Source of the DNA: Nematopogon swammerdamellus | Taxonomy: Eukaryota; Arthropoda; Insecta; Lepidoptera; Adelidae | NCBI GenBank assembly: GCA_946902875.1 | Contig: OX336355.1 | Span: 19,005,347 to 19,069,346 of the forward strand | Direction: 5' to 3' | DNA: 64,000 nucleotides | In this document: positions 57,902-64,000 of the stretch, one piece after another | How the letters are laid out: each line of letters begins with the position of its first letter | Position numbering within the stretch: the stretch's first letter is position 1 | Made by a program: the position numbers and the translations under genes | Notes under the pieces: generated by a model | What the model saw: only the letters and a program-made list of their open reading frames with translations | Databases searched by the model: none | What the model was told of the DNA's origin: nothing

Positions 57902-58259
57902 GTTTTTTTTTGTGGACACTGATACGGTTTGCTACATCAGCTAAAACATCCGTGATGTGAAGGTGAACTAGGTGCCATATCAGTGCTTCCTTTTAGCCAT
58001 GCCGGCTACACTGAACTGAACGGAAAACACAAACTATTTACATAGCCGTTTCGACAGTCCTTTCATTCAGTGCGGTGGTACCGACGCGGGCGGGTTAAAC
58101 CCTACCACATAGTAAGGTAACAAGGGAAGGGTCCTAACAGTTTTACGTGGAAACCGAACCACGGTCAGCCTCCGGTAGAACAGTCTAACTTGTAACCGCG
58201 CCCGGGTGTGTTTATGAGCATGAACGACAGTAGACCGATCGCACCGCTGAGCTACCAAG
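57902..58259 (-). repeat. tRNA-derived SINE, best full-length copy
   Basis: Read on the minus strand, the head is TTGGTAGCTCAGCGGTGCGA (A box TAGCTCAGCGG) and GTGGTTCGGTTTCCACG (B box GGTTCGGTTTCC). A body of about 240 bases follows (GGTACCACCGCACTGAATGA, CAGTTCAGTGTAGCCGGCAT), then an A-rich tail at the low end. Pol III boxes of this kind identify a tRNA-derived SINE. Other copies in this window are at 6598, 10172, 21177, 21908, 23668, 32721, 33469 and 48916. Confidence 0.8.
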
Positions 58260-58534
58260 TCTGACAATATTGTATTGTTATTCTCTCCGTGGTTTGAGTT
58301 ATATCGTGCATGCATTACCTACAACTGTATCACAGAGCAAAATTGTATACTATGTGTACCGGAACAAACAAAATATATTTTTTAAATAATTGTAAAAAGC
58401 AAAAGAAAGAGTTAACAGAGCAATAATTATATTTATAAACACATAAAATGTAAGTACTCACTATAATAACTGATATTCTAAATCACAAGTACTGAGTAGG
58501 TACCAATACTATTTTAGCAAGTAAAGTGTGCCAC

Positions 58535-58610
58535 GAGCTTACCGGGCTCTGCTACGCTACACTACACCGTGCCGGCGCCGCCGCCGCCGCCCCGGTGTAG
58601 CTTGCATCTA
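58535..58610 (-). other. GC-rich patch ending in a strong donor; no coding frame
   Basis: On the minus strand a GGCGGCGGCGGCGGCGCCGG tract is followed by CCCG|GTAAGCTC. All three frames contain stops before the donor, so it is not a coding exon. A non-coding first exon of a host-gene isoform is conceivable. Confidence 0.2.
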
Positions 58611-59037
58611 CTCTTGCATACGGAGCTCCAAACCAAAATATTTCACGTACAAAAGTAATACTTTTACATACATTTAATACTAAAGTTCTTACATTAGTGT
58701 AAAGTTTATTATCACAGGTACTTATTCTAACCTGAGTTCCGGCGCTCGCAGTCAACCTAGCTGACCTACGTTGACATCTCATTTTACATTGACGCTAAAC
58801 CGTTTCCCTAGCACCATAGAGACACCCTCCGCGCATCCAGTCCAGCCAACGCAACGCAACCCTACACTACTAGGAGGTTAACAGTTAGCAGACGGCGCTA
58901 CATCACACCACACATTCACTCAAGAGACGGGTTAGTAAGAAGCAAGACAATTCAACAACTCGTTGCTTTTGTAAATTCCCCATCATCGGAGATAACTTTG
59001 TTAGAGCTGCCGTAGTGGCTGTTGCAAAAATAATATA

Positions 59038-59468
59038 TAAGGTCTTTTAAAATTAGTTCATAGTACGCTAAGGGGGGGTTCTGTATCGAAAATAATGTAT
59101 AATAAAATAAATGTAAATAATAATCACTTTTTACAAAAAAAATTTTTTTTGTAAAAAAAAAAAAATTCTTAATCGTTTCAGTTTCATGCCAGGAACAAAA
59201 AAGTCTTCTAGCACATAGATCTATTTCTTTCAGAAATTGTGAAAAACCACAATTTTAGTTTTATTAGTATGGAACTGTAGAGTTACTGTTATGAAACTGA
59301 ATCCATTAGGCTATAAAAATCAACCACCTATTTTTTTTATATAAATACATAAAAGATATTTTACATTAAAAAAAAGCCCAAGGTCAAAAAAAAATTATAT
59401 AGGTTTTACTCCCTATATGATACAGAACCCCCCCTTAGCGTACTATGAACTAATTTTGAAAGACCTTA
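59038..59468. mobile_element. MITE copy 2 (same family as 55221-55714)
   Basis: Termini TAAGGTCTTTTAAAATTAGT and the mirrored AATTTTGAAAGACCTTA flank an interior sharing CGTTTCAGTTTCATGCCAGG and ACAAAAAAGTCTTC with copy 1. About 60 bp shorter through an internal deletion. Confidence 0.8.
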
Positions 59469-59907
59469 TATAATTTGAACCGGCTTATTATTCTTAGGAT
59501 GCCATCATTAGTTCTAGAATGTCGTAATATTATGCATTTCTAATAAAATTAGACAAAGTTCATCCCAATGATTGAAATTTTTTCTGAATAAATAAAATAT
59601 AATGAAACGTAAGGAATGTTAGGAATATTAGTAAAACTCAATCAACAATGCAATTGTCGAGATTACACTTTTAATTTCGTGAAACAATCATTTTGCAAAT
59701 TAATATCCAGTAAAATACGAACTCATAATGCGTTCCAAACTTCCAAGCGAGAGGAAATGAAACATTTGCCAAAACCATCCGTATGCTTCATGCCACATTT
59801 CAACTCTTGAATCTTTTATCAAAGCAAAATCTCGATAACTGCAAAGTGGATAAAGGGTACATAGATATAGCACTGCACGATACAGGACGGCACACGCGAG
59901 CCCTCAC

Positions 59908-60348
59908 CTCAGGTGCACGTAGACTATGACGAGGACGGAGAGCGCGGCGACGGCGAGGCAGATGCGCGCGCGCAGGCAGGCCGCGCGCCGCCCGCACTGC
60001 GCGTCCGCGTAGCTACAAGCGTCTGTAGGGAAAGTGTTCCTTACGTAGTCGGCGACGCGCAGCACGTCCGGGGCGTCGTCGCGCGCGAGCAGCGCCTCGG
60101 TGTCGCGCAGCCGCGCCGCCGAGCGCGCCACCAGCGCCTCCACCTCGTCCGGCGACTCGCGCGCGCGCCCCGACGACGAGTCCGAGTCGGGCAGCACGTC
60201 GGGCCGCCGCTCCGACCCCCTGCGCCGCCGCCCCTCGCCCTCCAGGCTCGCGCTGTTCCTAGATCTCTCCAGGCTGTCCAGGAGGGTTTTCTTTCGCTCC
60301 GCGCTCGACATAGACTTGGGCTTGCGGGCCGGAGCGTCGCCTGGAGAT
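59908..60348 (-). CDS. klar: Exon: Ser/Arg-rich linker, helix and C-terminal hydrophobic segment
   Basis: 441-nt exon, acceptor CATTGCAG above 60348, entering with one base as the duplicated exon upstream requires. It encodes SPGDAPARKPKSMSSAERKK, an Arg/Ser/Glu-rich linker, a helix (EVEALVARSAARLRDTEALL) and a Cys-rich turn. It ends in a strongly hydrophobic helix, ICLAVAALSVLVIVYVHL. A good donor, CTGAG|GTGAGG, follows and gives a two-base exit. Reading through the donor gives Arg then TGA, so unspliced RNA would make a tail-anchored protein without the KASH domain. The exit phase does not fit the next recognised exon (51753). Either an exon was missed or this is an alternative terminal exon. 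The long plus-strand frame (59913-60536) is its antisense shadow. Confidence 0.75.
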
Positions 60349-61202
60349 CTGCAATGAAAATATTTTATAACATTAATATCATATGTTTCAAAGTTTATTT
60401 TTATGAAACCAGTATGTGCTGTCCCGAAGGACCAGTGGTACCTGTAGAGTGTAAAGTGTGCCAATACTTATCAAAATGTCATCCAAATAATTGTATTAAT
60501 GACAAAGTATATTCCCCATGCTGGAGCCTTTTGTGAGGCCTATTTCTATTGGGGCTGATGCCGCGCTATTTGCGGTTTTCTGATCATGAACTTAGGCCGG
60601 CACTTCAACTCCCACTCAGGGCTAGCAATAACATTACATGACAGATAACCTATTATAGGATTTTGCTCTATGATGTAGGAATCTGTCACATAACCTTCCT
60701 CCTTTGGTAACTTGTTGTAAGTAAGTTAAAAACCAAAGATTTGAATGAAACTTTTTAATGGGTATCAAATCAATGTTATTTGAAGAAATGCATTAAAAAG
60801 TTTCATTGGGGTTTTGATCACCTCATTTATTTATTTATTTATTTATTTGGTTTACTACAAGTAGGACACACAACATGACATAAAATAACACAGGTATTCT
60901 TAAAACTAGCCTTATGTCTACTCAATAATAGGAAACACTACATTCATCGGAACGATCGTGCGTGGCGTGACGTCCATCGTCGTCCGTCCGCAAGACAGTG
61001 AAATGAGTAAAATTGGCATGCATTGGCAAATGCATTAGACTGATTTCTAACGGATGATAAGTTTTCGCCACGAAGAATATAGTTAGAGAAGTTGTTGCGT
61101 CACCACGCCCAGGTCTGATGGAACTGATGCAATACCACGCCCACTCCGATAACGTATGTCACTAGTTTGTTTAGATCAAGTCTATCAAGTCTAAGATGAC
61201 AA
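60349..61202. other. Intron; no gene
   Basis: It contains an ATTT simple repeat at about 60826-60850. No coding evidence. Confidence 0.5.
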
Positions 61203-61260
61203 TCAAGGAAGGCTCGGTAGTCGTCGCCGAACTCCAGCCGCCCCCGCGCCGCGTCCGAGT
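61203..61260 (-). pseudogene. klar: Duplicated exon, truncated copy D
   Basis: It has the acceptor and the first 19 codons (to FGDDYRAFLD) with one Arg-Leu region altered to RGRLEF, then runs into unrelated sequence with a TAG. It lacks a donor and cannot act as an internal exon. Confidence 0.7.
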
Positions 61261-61287
61261 CTGACGGTAGTGATGCAATACACGAAC

Positions 61288-61441
61288 CTGCGATGCCTGG
61301 GGAGGTGCCGGCGGCGCGCGGCGGTGGGGCTCGCGTCTGGCTCGGGGTGCGCCGTCAGGCTGGAGCAGCAGTCGGACTGGGAGTCGAGGAAGGCTCGGTA
61401 GTCGTCGCCGAACTCCAGCAGCCGCCGCGCCGCGTCCGAGT
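61288..61441 (-). CDS. klar: Duplicated exon, copy C (nearest the next exon)
   Basis: Enters with 2 nt (AC), then SDAARRLLEFGDDYRAFLDS, QSDCCSSLTAHPEPDASPTA and ARRRHLPRHR, exiting with 2 nt (AG) at donor CGCAG|GTTCGT. The exit fits the one-base entry of the exon at 60348. The region is a helix followed by a Ser/Cys-rich, then Arg-rich linker. As the complete copy nearest the next exon, it is a plausible choice for splicing, but the sequence cannot say which copy is used. Confidence 0.6.
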
Positions 61442-61468
61442 CTGACGGGAGTGATGCAATACACCAAC

Positions 61469-61622
61469 CTGCGATGCCTGGGGAGGTGCCGGCGGCGCGC
61501 GGCGATAGGGCTCGCGTCGGGCTCGGGGTGCGCCGACAGGCTGGAGCAGCAGTCGGACTGGGAGTCAAGGAAGGCTCGGTAGTCGTCGCCGAACTCCAGC
61601 AGCCGCCGCGCCGCGTCCGAGT
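61469..61622 (-). CDS. klar: Duplicated exon, copy B
   Basis: Same structure and phases as copy C, reading SLSAHPEPDASPIA in the middle. Its donor is CGCAG|GTTGGT, unlike the other copies. Entry needs one base and exit leaves two, so it cannot be joined in frame to a second copy. Confidence 0.55.
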
Positions 61623-61649
61623 CTGATAGGAGTGATGCAATACACGAAC

Positions 61650-61803
61650 CTGCGATGCCTGGGGAGGTGCCGGCGGCGCGCGGCGGTGGGGCTCGCGTCG
61701 GGCTCGGCGTGCGCCGATAGGCTAGAGCAGCAGTCGGACTGGGAGTCGAGGAAGGCTCGGTAGTCGTCGCCGAACTCCAGCAGCCTCCGCGCCGCGTCCG
61801 AGT
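61650..61803 (-). CDS. klar: Duplicated exon, copy A (5'-most)
   Basis: Same structure, reading SLSAHAEPDASPTA. Its acceptor region TATTGCATCACTCCCATCAG is part of the repeat, and upstream of it lies only a 23-bp stub of another copy. The original upstream intron boundary is not visible. Confidence 0.55.
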
Positions 61804-62063
61804 CTGATGGGAGTGATGCAATACACGAACCTGCGATGCCTGGGGAGGTGCCGGCGCACAGTGCAGCGTCCCGAAGAAAACTCCGGACGTTTGACATTTT
61901 CTCACATGTCCCAGAATCCAAAAAAAAATTACTATCGCCCATTCTACAGGATCCTAGCTATAACAAAGAATAGCTTTTATTTTTTTCACCATACTCTAAC
62001 ATTTTTTAATTTAATCCGGAAAAGAACTCTGCCAGGAAATTTCAATGTATTGCATTAAATACG

Positions 62064-63905
62064 GTGAAATGTATTATTTCCTGTCGTTACGGCATAGGAC
62101 TTTTCCAGGGTTGCTGCCTCTCTCCTGTCACATTTAACATTGTTATCAACATTCTAATTGATACGCTTGTCGTAAAAGAAAAGAAATGGGGATACAGGTT
62201 CAAATATGGAGACACATATATGGCGGCCATCCTGGCATTTGCGGATGATATTACGCTGTTAACCCGCAATCCAAAACAAAATCAGTCGCTTCTTAAGGTG
62301 GTGGATGACTATTGTGAATGGACCAAAGGGATGAAGATAAAACCAGCGAAGTGCTACTGTTTGAGCTTAACCAGGAAAGGTTCAAAGTTTACCTCGAGCA
62401 ATCCAGGTTTGACAGTAGCCGGAAAACCAATCGCAACCGTGGCTGATGAAGCTCCTTTTAAATTCTTGGGCAAAAGGATCACCAGCAGAGGAAAGGAGCA
62501 TCCTACTGATGATATTGTCCAACTTTTCGAAGAGAGCCTCCGCCAAACTGACAATCTTCCCCTCCTGGGTACACAAAAGGCATGGATTTACGATAACTAC
62601 CTGACATCAAAACTTTCATGGCCATTTCTCGTCTACGACTTCACAAAGCAAAACCTGACTAAATTAGACTCGTATGTGACCAGATTCCTGAAATCATGGT
62701 TTGGACTGGCTCACCCGGCTGACTCGTCAACGCTATACAGATCTCACAATAACTTTGGACTGAACATTAAGAAACCGTCGATATTTTATCAAAAGGCGAG
62801 AATAGCCAAACGATGTATACTCAAAGACTCCAATGATAGCGCTATTCAAGCCTTACCCAACACATCACTATCAGATGAACTGGAATCGAGACTCGACTTC
62901 TACAAATCATTCCAAGTTGGTACACGCACCAATAGATCTGGATTGGGCATAGAAACAGCAAAGTCTGATAAAGAAATACTGAAAGGTTTTGCTCAGGAGG
63001 ACATGGAACAAGGCTTCAAACTTCACGCCTTAAACCTAGAAATGCAGAATGATTGGCTAACAGTGGGTGACTTCTGCATCCCTCCTGCATTGAAGTGGAA
63101 ATCCATAATATACAACTGGTCCCCTGAGCTGCTTAAGTTCTACTTAAATGCATTCCAGCTTACTCTCCCCGACCCGAGTAACCTAGTTAGATGGGGGAAA
63201 TCTACAAATAAACTATGCCCGTCATGTAAGGAGTTCGTAGGCACGGCCAAACATTTGTTATGCGGATGCAAAATACTACTTGAGCGAGGCCAGTATTCCT
63301 ACCGTCATGACAAAGTCCTCCAAATCATCAGAGAGGCCATCAACCTGTCAATTGCACGGACCAGGAAAGGGCAAACCAGTAGCGGCTTCCAGAAGGTCAA
63401 CTTTGTGAAACCTGGAGCCAATAAGCTGCCCAAAGATAGGACTAAACCTTCTTCAATTTTGGGAGCAGCAAAGGATTGGGAATTGTTGATGGACACACAT
63501 GAGAAGCATTACCAAATGCCTTCGGAAATCTGTACCACAGCATTAAGACCGGATATACTCATATTCTCAAAAGCGACAAAGCATGTAGTACTTGTTGAAC
63601 TTACAGTTCCATGGGAAAGTAACATACCGAAGGACCACAACATCAAACTTAACAAGTACTGCAACTTAGTAGACCGGATTGTGAGAAACGGATTCAAGAC
63701 TGATCTCTTCGCTGTGGAAGTCGGAGCAAGGGGACTACCAGCGAAGTCGCTCTACAGTCTCTTCAAGAATCTAGGGCTCCCAAGATCGACGCTGAGCTCA
63801 TATATGGAGAGAGCTTCGAAAACGTCACTGGAAGCATCCTACAGAATATGGATAGGTAGAGAGAGGGAGGTCGAGAGCGGGACTGGTGGTTTCCCCGCGT
63901 CCTAG
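62064..63905 (+). pseudogene. 5'-truncated non-LTR retrotransposon with restriction-like endonuclease
   Basis: The 613-codon frame has no true start; it enters inside the reverse transcriptase at about 62085 (GIGLFQGCCLSPVTFN). The catalytic FADD is at residues 59-62. Thumb-like sequence follows, then a CCHC knuckle (C385, C388, H397, C402). A PD-(D/E)xK endonuclease core comes next, with RPD at 495-497 and the paired Glu at 512 in VELTVPW. This order (RT, CCHC, endonuclease) defines the R2/NeSL/HERO-type clades that lack an apurinic endonuclease. The remaining frame is uninterrupted to TAG 63903, so insertion is recent. RT motifs before the FADD block and any N-terminal zinc fingers are lost. 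The exact clade needs a tree. Confidence 0.87.
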
Positions 63906-64000
63906 TCAACGCAGACTAGCTGACGAGGGCTTGCAGCGAGCCGAAACGTGAAGCATGCGCGGGAAATTTAGAGTGGCCACTCGCTAGTCCCGGCCTCGAT
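63906..64000 (+). mobile_element. 3' UTR of the retrotransposon, running off the window
   Basis: GC-moderate sequence after the stop (GACGAGGGCTTGCAGCGAGC and onward). No poly-A or target duplication is reached before the window ends. Confidence 0.6.

Larger units (their letters stand above)
4960..61803 (-). other. klar: KASH-domain (nesprin family) gene, probably klarsicht; 3' portion of locus
   Basis: This entry groups the minus-strand exons listed below. Phases agree across every junction from 51753 to the stop codon: exits of 1, 0, 2, 0, 0 and 2 nt meet entries of 2, 0, 1, 0, 0 and 1 nt. KASH proteins sit in the outer nuclear membrane and bind SUN-domain proteins in the perinuclear space. 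Their cytoplasmic parts tether dynein, kinesin or actin; klarsicht itself drives nuclear and organelle movement. The 5' exons lie beyond 61850, outside the window. Assignment to klarsicht rather than Msp-300 rests on exon character and the conserved SLSDSGISDG-type segment, and needs a homology search. The main uncertainty inside the model is the join between 59908 and 51753, where phases do not match. Confidence 0.65.
61203..61853 (-). repeat. klar: 181-bp tandem array of one exon plus 27 bp
   Basis: GGCTCGGTAGTCGTCGCCGA recurs with starts 181 bases apart (unit starts 61209, 61390, 61571, 61752). Each unit is one 154-bp exon followed by a 27-bp spacer that carries a donor (GTTCGT or GTTGGT) directly joined to an acceptor end (CATCACTCC..CAG). 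Three copies are complete, one (61203-61260) lacks its 3' two thirds, and a stub of about 23 bp precedes the first. Copies differ at a handful of positions. Because 181 is not a multiple of three, all frames appear open in turn; the 244-codon frame 61171-61905 is that artefact. Confidence 0.93.

Noticed and set aside
59913..60536. 207-codon plus-strand frame, Arg/Ala-rich
   Set aside because: It is the antisense of the GC-rich host exon 59908-60348. Composition is typical of such shadows and it has no domain.
61171..61905. 244-codon minus-strand frame
   Set aside because: It runs through the 181-bp array in three successive frames because 181 is not a multiple of three. Only the SDAARRLLEFGDDYRAFLDS frame has matching splice sites and phase.

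Overview
This window is nuclear DNA of an insect, most likely a moth or butterfly. It has GC-rich protein-coding exons set in AT-rich introns with GT-AG splice sites, a KASH-domain nuclear-envelope gene, and a dense, Lepidoptera-style load of transposable elements: tRNA-derived SINEs, RTE-type LINE tails, Transib, hAT and mariner-type elements. Species and chromosome cannot be read from the sequence. There are no operons, bacterial genes, rRNA genes or CRISPR arrays.

One host gene dominates, on the minus strand. Reading from high to low coordinates, the supported exons are a tandem array of one duplicated exon (61288-61803), a Ser/Arg-rich exon ending in a hydrophobic segment (59908-60348), a short exon (51627-51753), and six exons (17435-17613, 11507-11667, 8796-9009, 7480-7662, 5884-5987, 4960-5197). 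The last exon encodes a complete KASH domain ending in the SUN-binding tail RGPPPV. Codon phase agrees at every junction from 51627 down to the stop codon, so this part of the model is strong. The gene is a nesprin-family LINC-complex protein. I favour klarsicht over Msp-300 from the short coiled-coil exons and the GSLSDSGISDG segment, but without a database search. A 40-nt coding exon with its own ATG (26330-26369) sits in the 34-kb intron and joins in phase to the exon at 17613, which predicts a short KASH isoform from an internal promoter.

The introns hold most of the rest. An intact-ended Transib (RAG1-like) transposon lies at 35181-39804, with CACA(C/G)TG termini, a CGCCG target-site duplication and a transposase that keeps its DDE, CxxC and HxxxxH residues but is broken by frameshifts. 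A 2.9-kb, 60-bp minisatellite built of three 20-mers lies at 14461-17360. A hAT-type element with an 8-bp duplication is at 29534-31480. At least nine copies of one tRNA-derived SINE are scattered through the window. Several foldback elements, a THAP exon remnant, a MADF remnant and three RTE LINE tails are also present. A 5'-truncated non-LTR retrotransposon with a restriction-like endonuclease fills 62064-64000.

Small plus-strand reading frames opposite the host gene deserve attention: a 57-residue single-pass membrane microprotein candidate at 53398-53571, a possible signal-peptide exon at 53106-53173, and a 45-residue frame downstream of an NRF-1-like site at 44759-44896.
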